Source: DASSBQ01 sp035250505
Lineage (GTDB): Bacteria > Nitrospirota > Nitrospiria > Nitrospirales > Nitrospiraceae
Assembly (NCBI GenBank): GCA_035250505.1
Contig: DATFFC010000177.1
Coordinates: forward strand, 1-47,193
Direction: 5' to 3'
Length of the DNA: 47,193 bases
Position numbers and translations under genes: made by a program. Shown in pieces: positions 1 through 8,336 of the stretch. Under the pieces are notes generated by a model, which made no database searches, was not told where the DNA came from, and saw only the letters and a list, made by a program, of their open reading frames with translations. Within the stretch, counting starts at the first letter, position 1, and every line of letters begins with the position of its first letter.

Positions 1-527
1 CGATGGTGTATGTGACGCATGACCAGGTCGAAGCGATGACATTGGGAGATGTGATCGTCGTGATGGAAGCGGGCCGGATTCGACAAGTCGATCCGCCGCA
101 CCGGACCTATCTCCGCCCGGCGGACCCATTCGTGGCGGGATTTATCGGCACGCCTCCGATGAACCTCTGGTCGGGCAAGCTGGAGCGATGCGACGGTGGA
201 TGGTGTTTCCGTCGCGGTGGGTTCGTCGTCCCAATCCCGGCGTTTCAAGCCGATACCGCCCGCCACGAAGGGACTGAGGTCGTGCTCGGGATCAGACCTG
301 AAGATATACGCTGTGAGCCGGCCGTTGACCTCTCAATTAGTCTCGACGCGCTCGTGGATTTCACCGAGGATCTGGGAGCCGATCAAATCCTCCATTGCAC
401 GGTGGCGGCTGAACCAATCCTGGTTCGACTCTCCCAGCAGCCGCCTATCGCGTCCGGCCGCCGGTTATCCCTCCAAAGCCGCCCCGACCATTGGCACCTC
501 TTTCTCGACAACCGCCGCGTCAACTAA
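1..527 (+). CDS. Sugar-type ABC importer ATPase, C-terminal part (MalK/UgpC-like), 5' truncated by window
   Basis: This is the 3' end of an ABC importer ATP-binding subunit; the reading frame is already open at base 3 and the start lies outside the window. The visible part begins at the switch (H-loop) region, VTHDQVEAMTL, where the histidine contacts the ATP gamma-phosphate. It continues through the segment VDPPHRTYLRPADPFVAGFIGTP, here QVDPPHRTYLRP then PFVAGFIGTPPMN, which is typical of the MalK/UgpC/MsmK group. The last ~100 residues form a TOBE-like regulatory domain (LGIRPEDI). The family energises uptake of sugars or glycerol-3-phosphate, but the substrate cannot be told here because the permease and binding-protein genes are not in the window. 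The family call is firm; the substrate is unknown. Confidence 0.88.
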   Translation, partial: MVYVTHDQVEAMTLGDVIVVMEAGRIRQVDPPHRTYLRPADPFVAGFIGTPPMNLWSGKLERCDGGWCFRRGGFVVPIPAFQADTARHEGTEVVLGIRPEDIRCEPAVDLSISLDALVDFTEDLGADQILHCTVAAEPILVRLSQQPPIASGRRLSLQSRPDHWHLFLDNRRVN

Positions 528-753
528 ACACGAGCGGCTATGAACTTCTTATCCAGGATTGATCAGTCACACCGAATACGGCGAACGCAAGCGCCTGCTT
601 CTCGACACGTTATGAACGGCTCTCCAAGCTCTCCAAGTCATCACGCCCGTCCGCCCGCCCCTTGAAAAGCGGTCGTTGACCCCGTAAGCTGCAAGCAGAT
701 CACTTAGCGTAATTTCCGCGACATCGGAGAATCTGCGCGATAGTCTTAGGGTT

Positions 754-1776
754 ATGGCGACTCAGCAACGGGATCTGTACGACATTCTCGGCATCTCTCG
801 CTCGGCCACGGCCGACGACATCAAGAAGGCCTACCGCCGTCTCGCTCGGCAATACCATCCGGACTTGCATACCGGCGCCCGCAAGTCGGAGATGGAAAAG
901 AAATTCAAGGAACTGAATCAGGCGCACGAAGTCTTGTCGGACCCCGACAAGCGGAAGAAGTATGACCAGTACGGTCATAACTGGGAACAGGCCGAGGCCT
1001 ATGAGAAAGCCCGGCAGCAGGCCGGCCAAGGGGCCGGGCCGGACGCAGGGTTCGGCGGGGGCGATTTCAGCGATATTTTCGAAACGTTCTTCGGCGGGCG
1101 AGCACGCGGACGCAATGCCGGCGGCCAAGGGTTCGCCATCGAGGGAGAGGATCTCGAAACAGACGTGGACTTGAGTATCCATGAGGTCCTGACGGGCGTG
1201 ACCAGGCGCATCGACCTGTCCGAGCGCGTCGCGTGTAAAGGCTGCGGGGGCGGCGGCATCGTCCGCGGCCGTCCCTGTATCGTGTGCGGCGGCTCCGGCG
1301 TTCAGGTGGAGAAGCGTTCCATCGAAGTCCGTATTCCGGCCGGCGTGCAGGAGGGGACCAAGGTGCGGGTGGCCGGTAAAGGCCAAGCCGGTTTCAACGG
1401 CGGGAAACCCGGTGACCTCTACTTGAAAGTCCACATCGTGTCCGGCGGTATCTTTCGCCAGCATGGCCATGACCTCAGCGTGACATTACCGATTTGGCCT
1501 TGGGAAGCCGCGCTCGGCGCGGAAGTCATGGCGCCGACGCTCACGGAGCCGGTGCGAGTCAAAATTCCCCCGGGCAGCAAGGCGGACAGCAGACTTCGCC
1601 TCAAGGGCAAAGGTCTGCCGACTGCGTCGGGCGGCTACGGGGATCTCTTTCTGCGACTCAAGATCGTGATGCCGTCCGCCGTCTCCCAGGAGGAGCGGGC
1701 GCTCTATGAGCAATTGGGCCGTTTCCGCCATGCCGACCCTCGCGCCGACATCTTGGCCGCGGCGCGCGGAGCGTGA
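754..1776 (+). CDS. DnaJ-family co-chaperone with a reduced zinc module (DnaJ/CbpA-like)
   Basis: 340 residues. The N-terminal J-domain carries the HPD tripeptide at residues 35-37, which stimulates Hsp70 (DnaK) ATPase activity. A Gly/Phe-rich linker follows (about 85-130), then a C-terminal substrate-binding region with a central cysteine module. Only two CxxCxGxG-type motifs are present (C161/C164 and C175/C178), where canonical DnaJ has four. At most one zinc site can form, so this is intermediate between DnaJ (type I) and CbpA (type II). No dnaK or grpE lies nearby, which argues for an accessory J-protein rather than the housekeeping one. Start chosen at the ATG before the J-domain, preceded by AGGG. 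The family is certain; the client role is unknown. Confidence 0.9.
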   Translation: MATQQRDLYDILGISRSATADDIKKAYRRLARQYHPDLHTGARKSEMEKKFKELNQAHEVLSDPDKRKKYDQYGHNWEQAEAYEKARQQAGQGAGPDAGFGGGDFSDIFETFFGGRARGRNAGGQGFAIEGEDLETDVDLSIHEVLTGVTRRIDLSERVACKGCGGGGIVRGRPCIVCGGSGVQVEKRSIEVRIPAGVQEGTKVRVAGKGQAGFNGGKPGDLYLKVHIVSGGIFRQHGHDLSVTLPIWPWEAALGAEVMAPTLTEPVRVKIPPGSKADSRLRLKGKGLPTASGGYGDLFLRLKIVMPSAVSQEERALYEQLGRFRHADPRADILAAARGA

Positions 1777-1807
1777 CGAGCATCCCGTGACCGTATTCCT
1801 GTGACGC

Positions 1808-2455
1808 ATGAACCTGCTCGAATACGGCCTGCTCGCCTTCAGTTCGCTCTTCGTCATCGTGGACCCTATCGCGGCAGTGCCGGCCTTTCTGGCCATGACG
1901 CCCCGCGACTCGGTGGCGCAGCGGCTGCGTACCGCCAGACTGGCCTGCCTGGTGGTAGTCGGATTCCTGGCCGGCTTTGCGTTTTTCGGCCAGGCCATTT
2001 TCAAATTGCTCGGCATCACCATGCCGGCGATGCAAATCGCTGGCGGCATCGTGCTGTTGCTGGTTGCGCTCGACATGCTGCGGGCGCAACGCTCGACGGT
2101 GCAAGAGACGGCCGCGGAAACCGCCGCGGGACAAACCAAGGACGATATCGCCATCACGCCACTGGCCGTGCCGATGCTCGCCGGTCCGGCTGCCATCTCA
2201 ACGGTCATCCTGCTGGAAGCGCAGGCGCGCACGCTTCTCGAGCGCGGCGTGCTCCTGGGATGCCTTGTACTGGTCGGTCTTGCGAGTTACATTATATTGG
2301 CCGTCGGCGCGACCGGCGCGAAATGGCTGAACCCGATCGCGGAAAAGCTGATCTCGCGGCTCATGGGGCTCTTACTGGCCGCATTGGCCGTACAATTCAT
2401 CCTCAATGCGTTTAAATCGGACGGCTCTCTTTTGGGACGTTTAGCGGGACAATAA
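1808..2455 (+). CDS. MarC-family integral membrane protein
   Basis: 215 residues, very hydrophobic, with about six membrane segments. The opening (LLAFSSLFVIVDPIAAVPAF) has the conserved VDP segment of the MarC/UPF0056 family, and TPLAVPMLAGPAAIST matches its second conserved block at about 117-132. A hydrophilic loop rich in Ala/Glu/Thr separates the two halves of the protein. MarC proteins sit in the inner membrane; their transport substrate is not established, and the old link to multiple antibiotic resistance has not held up. The gene begins 31 bases after the DnaJ-like gene and ends 25 bases before the Spy-like gene, so the three may be co-transcribed. The start has only a weak ribosome site. 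Confidence 0.9.
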   Translation: MNLLEYGLLAFSSLFVIVDPIAAVPAFLAMTPRDSVAQRLRTARLACLVVVGFLAGFAFFGQAIFKLLGITMPAMQIAGGIVLLLVALDMLRAQRSTVQETAAETAAGQTKDDIAITPLAVPMLAGPAAISTVILLEAQARTLLERGVLLGCLVLVGLASYIILAVGATGAKWLNPIAEKLISRLMGLLLAALAVQFILNAFKSDGSLLGRLAGQ

Positions 2456-2480
2456 CGGTTTCATTATGAAGGAGGAAGGA

Positions 2481-3137
2481 ATGGCGACGAATAGGACGTT
2501 CATGATGGCGGGAGTTTCTCTATTGACCTGTGCGCTGGCAGTCACGCCGGCGTGGGCCGACCCGGACAAGAAATACGGAGGCCACGGAGACCGCAGCTAC
2601 GGCGGCCACGCCGAAGGCTACGGCCGAGGCGGGCACGGCATGGGCGCCGCGATGGTTGAGATGATGATGCACGGCGGCACCGGCCATCTCATCCGCCATC
2701 TGTTGAAGCATGAAAAAGACATCGGGCTCAGCTCCGACCAGGTAACGAAGCTCAAGGATATGCAGCTCAACATGGACAAGACCCGCATCAAGATGGAAGC
2801 GGACATTCAAATTACCGAGCGGGAGCTCAAGGCCCTGATTGAAGATGAGAAATCCGACCTCGGAGCCATCGAGGCCAAGTTGAAACAGAGCCAGGACACG
2901 CAAGTGGGGCTGCGGCTCGCGTCCATCAAGGCGCGTCGGGAAGTGCTTGCCCTGCTGACGCCGGAGCAGCGGACGAAGCAGCAAGCCGAGCACGATCGCG
3001 TCATGCAGCAGCACAAGAGCATGGGCTCTGAGGGAGATGGGTACGGCCGAGGACGCGGCAATCCACACGGCACGGCGCCGGCCAATCCGCATCAAAGCAA
3101 TCCCCACGGCGAGCGAAGAGACAAGTCGGCGAACTAA
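2481..3137 (+). CDS. Spy/CpxP-like periplasmic protein, His/Gly-rich
   Basis: 218 residues from the ATG at 2481, which follows a strong GGAGG at about 2471. The upstream in-frame ATG at 2466 has no ribosome site. A signal peptide ends near the sequence TPAWADPD. The mature N-terminus is rich in GGH repeats (YGGHGDRSYGGHAEGYGRGG), a likely metal-binding stretch. A helical core follows, with an LTPEQ motif typical of the LTxxQ (Spy/CpxP) superfamily (LALLTPEQRTKQ, around residue 165). The tail is again rich in Gly, His, Asn and Ser. Spy is an ATP-independent periplasmic chaperone and CpxP an envelope-stress regulator; relatives such as CnrX/ZraP bind metals. The fold is well supported. A metal-sensing or scavenging role is inference from the His content. 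Confidence 0.82.
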   Translation: MATNRTFMMAGVSLLTCALAVTPAWADPDKKYGGHGDRSYGGHAEGYGRGGHGMGAAMVEMMMHGGTGHLIRHLLKHEKDIGLSSDQVTKLKDMQLNMDKTRIKMEADIQITERELKALIEDEKSDLGAIEAKLKQSQDTQVGLRLASIKARREVLALLTPEQRTKQQAEHDRVMQQHKSMGSEGDGYGRGRGNPHGTAPANPHQSNPHGERRDKSAN

Positions 3138-3143
3138 GCCGGC

Positions 3144-3178
3144 CGGCGCGGGACGAGCCTGGGTTTAGTCCCGCGCCG
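3144..3178. terminator. GC-rich perfect hairpin after the Spy-like gene
   Basis: An 11-bp perfect inverted repeat, CGGCGCGGGAC (3144-3154) and GTCCCGCGCCG (3168-3178), with a 13-base loop, starts 6 bases after the stop codon. No T-run follows on either strand, so if it terminates it does so without the classical U-tract. Confidence 0.5.
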
Positions 3179-3521
3179 CCCCATCTCCGGCCGGCGCGGC
3201 GGCCTCCTCCTGAGCCGGTTGCCATCCCAGATTCTTTCCGGATCAACGTCACGCGGCTTTTCGAGTCTGCCCCACGGGCATGGCCGTACGCTGACCGACC
3301 ATCCTGTTCCAGACACCGACCAGCGCCGACACCTCCTTTTCCTCGCTGTCCCGGCAACCATCTGGTAATCATCACAATTTCCGTCGTCAAGTCGGCGCGG
3401 GTGCTATAGGCCACCACGGCATTGACCGTCAGATTCCTTCTATGCGAGAGTGCATTCCCGTTCAGTCGGCCGCCCGAGCAGCGGCCCCTTAACGAGACAT
3501 CTTTGCGGAGGCGGTCATCAA
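3179..3521. other. Intergenic region before ilvD, no convincing gene
   Basis: About 340 bases between the hairpin and ilvD. On the - strand the text reads as two short protein-like pieces in different frames: one around 3340-3420, and one ending at a stop near 3257 with VSALVGVWNRMVGQ. They could be remnants of a decayed gene, but no start, ribosome site or family could be recognised. I saw no leader peptide, T-box or other attenuator that would indicate amino-acid control of ilvD. Confidence 0.4.
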
Positions 3522-5195
3522 ATGGAACAGAGAATGAGGCTCAAGAGTCACGACCTGCTGCAGGGTCCCGGACGCGCGCCGGCGCGCGCGATGTTGAAAG
3601 GAATCGGGTTCACGGATGCGGATCTCGAGCGGCCGTTGGTCGGCGTGGCCAATACCTGGATCGAAGTGATGCCGTGCAATTATCACTTGCGCCGCCTGTC
3701 GGAGCGAGTGAAGGCCGGCATTCGCGCAGCCGGCGGCACCCCGATCGAATACAATACGATCGCAGTGTCGGACGGGATCTCGATGGGGACCGAGGGCATG
3801 AAAGCCTCGCTCATCAGCCGCGAGGTCATCGCCGATTCGATTGAACTGGTGGCGCGTGGTCACCTGTTCGATGCAGTCGTTGCCCTGTCCGGCTGCGACA
3901 AGACCATTCCCGGCACGGTCATGGCGTTGGCGCGGCTCAATGTGCCGTCGCTGATGCTCTATGGCGGTTCCATTATGCCGGGGAGATTCCAGGGACACGA
4001 CGTCACCATTCAAGACGTGTTCGAGGCAGTCGGCAAACATGCCTCCGGGAAGATGACGAGCGCCGAGCTCAAGGACTTGGAGGACCACGCTTGTCCCGGT
4101 CCCGGCGCCTGCGGCGGCCAGTTCACGGCGAACACGATGGCGATTGCCTTTGAATTCCTCGGCATCTCGCCGATGGGCCGAAACGGGGTGCCGGCGATGG
4201 ACCCGCGGAAAGACGACGTGGCGTTCGAGTGCGGCCAGCTCGTCATGAACCTGTTGAAGAAGGACATCCGGCCCCGACAGATTATCACCAGAAAATCCAT
4301 TGAGAACGCCATCGCCGCGGTGGCTACGACCGGAGGCTCGACCAACGCCGTGCTGCATCTGCTCGCTGTCGCGCGGGAGGCGGGCGTCCGTCTCACGATC
4401 GACGATTTCGACAAGATCAATCGCAAGGTCCCGCTGCTCGCCGATCTCAAGCCCGGTGGGCGCTTTACCGCGGCGGATCTCTATGCGGCCGGAGGCACGA
4501 CCCTGGTGGCCCAACGCTTGATCGACGCCAAGCTGCTCCATTCCGATCAGATTACCGTCACGGGCGGTACCATCGGCGAAGAAGCCAAGGCAGCCAAGGA
4601 AACGTCGGGACAACAGGTCCTGCGGGCTCTGGCTGATCCGATCAAACCCACGGGCGGATTGGTTATCCTAAAGGGCAATCTCGCGCCGGAAGGCTGCGTC
4701 GTGAAGGTTGCCGGCCATTCGATGGTGAAGTTTCGCGGGGCGGCCAAGGTCTATGACCGTGAGGAGGACGCCTTCGCCGCGGTTAAGGCCGGCCAGATCA
4801 AAGCCGGCGATGTGGTAGTCATTCGATACGAAGGCCCGTCCGGCGGGCCGGGCATGCGGGAAATGCTTGGCGTGACCGCGGCGATCGTAGGCGCGGGACT
4901 CGGAGATTCCGTCGCGCTCTTGACGGACGGCCGGTTCTCCGGCGCGACCCATGGCCTCATGGCGGGCCATGTGGCGCCCGAAGCCGTCAAAGGCGGCCCG
5001 ATTGCCGCGGTCAAGAACGGCGACATCATCACGTTCGACATCGTGAAGCGACGCCTCGATGTGGAGGTGAGCGCCAAGGATCTCTCCGTTCGGCTGCGGA
5101 AGGTAAAGCATCCCGTCCCACGCTACGAGTCCGGTGTCATGGGGAAGTACGCCCGCCATGTCTCATCCGCCTCGGAGGGGGCGGTCACGAGCTGA
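3522..5195 (+). CDS. ilvD: Dihydroxy-acid dehydratase
   Basis: 557 residues, the usual length. The enzyme dehydrates 2,3-dihydroxy-isovalerate and 2,3-dihydroxy-3-methylvalerate to the 2-keto acids in valine, isoleucine and leucine synthesis, in the cytoplasm. The three cysteines expected to hold the iron-sulfur cluster are visible: C52 in EVMPCN, C125 in SGCDKTIPG and C197 in PGACGGQFTANTM. The catalytic-region block GRFSGATHGL and the C-terminal KHPVPRYESGVMGKYA are also present. Start placed at the ATG at 3522, preceded by GCGGAGG; the longer frame back to 3450 has no family support, and the ATG at 3534 is a possible alternative. ppk1 follows after 108 bases, and no other ilv genes are near. 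Confidence 0.97.
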   Translation: MEQRMRLKSHDLLQGPGRAPARAMLKGIGFTDADLERPLVGVANTWIEVMPCNYHLRRLSERVKAGIRAAGGTPIEYNTIAVSDGISMGTEGMKASLISREVIADSIELVARGHLFDAVVALSGCDKTIPGTVMALARLNVPSLMLYGGSIMPGRFQGHDVTIQDVFEAVGKHASGKMTSAELKDLEDHACPGPGACGGQFTANTMAIAFEFLGISPMGRNGVPAMDPRKDDVAFECGQLVMNLLKKDIRPRQIITRKSIENAIAAVATTGGSTNAVLHLLAVAREAGVRLTIDDFDKINRKVPLLADLKPGGRFTAADLYAAGGTTLVAQRLIDAKLLHSDQITVTGGTIGEEAKAAKETSGQQVLRALADPIKPTGGLVILKGNLAPEGCVVKVAGHSMVKFRGAAKVYDREEDAFAAVKAGQIKAGDVVVIRYEGPSGGPGMREMLGVTAAIVGAGLGDSVALLTDGRFSGATHGLMAGHVAPEAVKGGPIAAVKNGDIITFDIVKRRLDVEVSAKDLSVRLRKVKHPVPRYESGVMGKYARHVSSASEGAVTS

Positions 5196-5303
5196 TCAAC
5201 TCCGCGATTCTCCGCCGCTCGGCTCGGGGTGCTTGTTCGAGCCGGCGGTTCCGTCTATCCTCAAGGATGGCGGTCTTGCCGCGTCATTTTCCATCGGAAC
5301 CCT

Positions 5304-7433
5304 ATGCACGCCGCCGACAAGCAGCCTACCTCCCCGATCCTGGCCGCCGGCGGTCCGCTTCGTCCCGACTTCGCCAGACCGGATTTGTATCTCAATCGCG
5401 AACTCACCATTTTGGAATTCAATCGCCGGGTGCTCGAGCGCGCCCGTGCCGCCTCCGTGCCGCTTCTCGAACGGCTGAAGTTTCTCTGCATCGTCAGCGC
5501 CAATCTGGATGAATTCTTTGAGATTCGGGTGGCGGCGTTGCAGGAACAGGCCGCGCACGGCGCCGACCATCCCGGACCGGACGGCCTCACCCCGACCGAT
5601 CAGTTACAGCGGATCGCGCAGGAGGCACATCGCCTGGTGCATCAACAGTACGTCATCTTGAACGACCATCTGATTCCCGCGCTTGCCGAGCATAACATCC
5701 GCTTCTTGAAGCGGGGCGACTGGACGGCGGCCCAGACCAGATGGATTCGCCGCTTTTTCAGGCAGGAATTGCTTCCCCTCTTGAGCCCGCAAGGCCTGGA
5801 TCCGGCTCATCCCTTTCCCAAGCTCCTGAATAAGAGCTTGAACTTTGTCGTCTTGTTGGAAGGGGCCGACGCCTTCGGACGGTTGAACGGCACCGCCGTC
5901 GTGCAGGTGCCCCGGCTTCTCCCACGCGTGATCCATGTGCCGCCGCACGTCACGAAACGGCCGCACGACTTTGTGTTTTTGTCGTCAATTATTCACGCCT
6001 ACGTCGATGACCTCTTTCCCGGCATGGAAGTGGGCGGCTGTTACCAATTCCGGGTCACCCGCAACAGCAACCTGTTCGTTGATGAGGAGGCCGTGGAAGA
6101 TTTGCGTCAGGCCATGGAAGGCGAGCTGCCGTCACGGCGATTCGGGGACGAGGTGCGGCTGGAGGTGGCGGATAATTGCCCGGCCGACACGGTGCGATTT
6201 CTCATGGAAGAGTTTCAGTTGTCGCGCCACGATGTGTATCAATGCAACGGACCCGTCAATCTCCACCGCCTCATCACGATTCCGGATCTGGTGGACCGGC
6301 CCGATCTCAAGTACGGGCCGTTTACGCCTTCTCTGCCGAAGCCGATGCCGCAGAGCCACGATATGTTCGAGACCATCCGATCCGGCGACGTGCTGCTGCA
6401 TCATCCCTTCCAATCATTTGCGCCGGTACTCGAATTCATCCGCCGGGCCGCGGACGATCCAGCAGTATTGGCCATCAAACAGACGCTCTACCGAACCGGG
6501 CTGGATTCGGAAATCGCCAAGTCATTGGTGCGGGCGGCCGAATCGGGCAAAGAAGTCACGGTCGTCATCGAGCTGCGCGCGCGGTTCGATGAGGAGGCCA
6601 ATATCGAATTGGCCCGCGATCTCGAAGAAGCCGGTGCGCACGTCGTCTATGGGGTCGTGGGATACAAGACCCACGCAAAAATGACGCTCGTCGTCAGGCG
6701 GGAAGGCAAGCACCTCCGGCGCTATGTCCATTTGGGGACCGGCAATTACCATGCACGAAATGCCCGGCTCTATACCGACTTTGGTCTCTTGACCTGTGAG
6801 TCCGCCATCGGCGATGACGTGCACAAGATCTTTCATCAGCTCACATCGCTCGGACAGCCGGGCCGGCTCAAGCGGCTGCTGCAATCGCCGTTTACCTTGC
6901 ACAAGAGCCTGATCCGGCACATCGAACGCGAGGCGGCGCAGGCCCGCAGGGGCAGGCCGGCCCGTATCATCGCCAAGATGAACGCGTTGCTGGAGCCCCG
7001 GATTATTCAGGCTTTGTATGCGGCGTCGCAGGCGGGCGTCCGAATCGACCTCATCGTCCGGGGGCCCTGCGCGCTCCGTCCCGGCGTCCGCGGCGTCTCC
7101 GATCATATCCAGGTGCGCTCGATCGTGGGACGGTTTCTCGAGCACAGCCGCATCTTCTATTTCTTTGAAGGCGGCGATGAACTCGTCTATCTGTCCAGCG
7201 CGGATTGGATGGAAAGAAATTTCTTCCGGCGCATCGAGGTGGCCTTTCCCGTATTGGACAAAGCACTCAAGCAGCGGGTCATCGAGGAAGGGCTGTTATC
7301 TTATTTGAAGGACAACACACAGGCGTGGCTTCTGCGCGACGACGGCACTTACCTGCGCTGCCGCGCCAGGGGCCGCAAACCTCGGATCGCTCAGGATCTA
7401 CTGCTGAAGGAGCTGGCGTCCCACTCTACTTGA
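5304..7433 (+). CDS. ppk1: Polyphosphate kinase 1
   Basis: 709 residues from the ATG at 5304. PPK1 reversibly transfers the ATP gamma-phosphate onto inorganic polyphosphate through a phospho-histidine. The N domain opens with YLNRELTILEFNRRVL and FLCIVSANLDEFFEIRV. The catalytic histidine is H457 in GYKTHAKMTLVVRR, and the second conserved block HLGTGNYHARNARLYTDFGL follows. The C-terminal phospholipase-D-like domains end with FLEHSRIFYFFEGGDELVYL and SADWMERNFFRR, all canonical. A GTG at 5229 would add 25 non-conserved residues. Its 3' end overlaps the convergent lipoprotein gene by 8 bases. No ppx (exopolyphosphatase) gene is adjacent. Confidence 0.97.
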   Translation: MHAADKQPTSPILAAGGPLRPDFARPDLYLNRELTILEFNRRVLERARAASVPLLERLKFLCIVSANLDEFFEIRVAALQEQAAHGADHPGPDGLTPTDQLQRIAQEAHRLVHQQYVILNDHLIPALAEHNIRFLKRGDWTAAQTRWIRRFFRQELLPLLSPQGLDPAHPFPKLLNKSLNFVVLLEGADAFGRLNGTAVVQVPRLLPRVIHVPPHVTKRPHDFVFLSSIIHAYVDDLFPGMEVGGCYQFRVTRNSNLFVDEEAVEDLRQAMEGELPSRRFGDEVRLEVADNCPADTVRFLMEEFQLSRHDVYQCNGPVNLHRLITIPDLVDRPDLKYGPFTPSLPKPMPQSHDMFETIRSGDVLLHHPFQSFAPVLEFIRRAADDPAVLAIKQTLYRTGLDSEIAKSLVRAAESGKEVTVVIELRARFDEEANIELARDLEEAGAHVVYGVVGYKTHAKMTLVVRREGKHLRRYVHLGTGNYHARNARLYTDFGLLTCESAIGDDVHKIFHQLTSLGQPGRLKRLLQSPFTLHKSLIRHIEREAAQARRGRPARIIAKMNALLEPRIIQALYAASQAGVRIDLIVRGPCALRPGVRGVSDHIQVRSIVGRFLEHSRIFYFFEGGDELVYLSSADWMERNFFRRIEVAFPVLDKALKQRVIEEGLLSYLKDNTQAWLLRDDGTYLRCRARGRKPRIAQDLLLKELASHST

Positions 7434-8178
7434 ATGAACTGTAACGCCGTTCGATGATCGGTTTCCATGCCGGATCGAATTCCCGGCCGGCCGCGGCGAG
7501 AAACTCGCTTTCGGCCGCCGGCTCGCGCGTCGCCTTCACGGCCGTGACGGTGTGGACAGGAAAATAGGCCGGCGTCCCGATATTCCGGATATCCTCCAGC
7601 ACCTGCACCAGCGGTTTGCCCCACAAGACTTCGAAGTAGTGTTCCTGCGCGGGATCAATGGCATTGTCCTTCAGAATCGTCGTGTCCTGTCCCAGTTCAT
7701 AGGCCCCCATGAAACCGATGCCGCCGGCCGCGACGGTGGTATCGGTGCGTTTGATCATGTCTTTCCCGAATAAATACACCGTGAGCTCTCGAGTCTTGCC
7801 GTATCCCCGGACGGATTCACTATAGGCCACCGCGACGTATCGCCCGGGAGGCACGTTTTGCACATAGACGGTTCCGCCGCCTCCGGTGCCCGTCGTCGGA
7901 GTGACCAGGCTGGTCGGTACGAGTTTCGTCCCGCGGTACAGGTCCTCCTCCTTGTCGACGCGGACCAAATACAGCCGGTTTTCGGTGCCGGCTATCCATT
8001 TGCCGGACTTGATCGTGATGCCGATTGCGGCGCTGTTCGCATCGGCAGGCTTCGTAATCTTCACGGGCGGCACGAATTCATTCGCCAAGAGTTGGAAGGG
8101 CTTCGGTGGTCGCCTGGAGGAACAGCCGACCGGCACCAGGCAGACCACCATCATGGCGAACAGAATCCACTGTTTCAT
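7426..8178 (-). CDS. Predicted lipoprotein of unknown function
   Basis: 250 residues. The N-terminus is a lipoprotein signal: a short charged start, a hydrophobic core, and the lipobox LVPVGC with Cys at about residue 19, so it should be lipid-anchored in the envelope. The ribosome site AAAGGA precedes the ATG. The body is mostly beta-prone and contains VYVQNVPPGRYVAVAYSESV, a pattern of carboxypeptidase-regulatory-like or similar beta-sandwich modules (the PPGxYxxxA turn). I do not recognise the family. It overlaps the 3' end of ppk1 by 8 bases tail to tail, and lies 158 bases downstream of the TPR lipoprotein gene on the same strand, so the two may be co-transcribed. The gene is credible; its function is not assignable. 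Confidence 0.75.
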   Translation of the reverse strand: MKQWILFAMMVVCLVPVGCSSRRPPKPFQLLANEFVPPVKITKPADANSAAIGITIKSGKWIAGTENRLYLVRVDKEEDLYRGTKLVPTSLVTPTTGTGGGGTVYVQNVPPGRYVAVAYSESVRGYGKTRELTVYLFGKDMIKRTDTTVAAGGIGFMGAYELGQDTTILKDNAIDPAQEHYFEVLWGKPLVQVLEDIRNIGTPAYFPVHTVTAVKATREPAAESEFLAAAGREFDPAWKPIIERRYSSFK

Positions 8179-8336
8179 CAGATTCCTTTCTGTGATTTCG
8201 GGAACGATGTCAGTTCTGACAGTGTAGGGATTTTTGCCGCTCGACTCAACGGTCGCCGTCCGGGGGCGGAAAGATGGTCTTCCGAGAGCTGGAGTCGAAG
8301 CCCGGCGGATGGTCCGGCACTGGGTGAAGGGAAAGG

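Noticed and set aside
700..1470. 256-codon - strand frame antisense to the DnaJ-like gene
   Set aside because: Low-complexity Ala/Gly/His composition that mirrors the J-protein codons; no family signature.
3257..3420. Broken gene on the - strand upstream of ilvD
   Set aside because: Two protein-like stretches in different frames, but too short and without a known relative to call a pseudogene.
3489..4613. Long open frame (374 codons) on the - strand, antisense to ilvD
   Set aside because: It is the mirror of a GC-rich coding gene; no recognisable motif, no ribosome site, and ilvD is certain.
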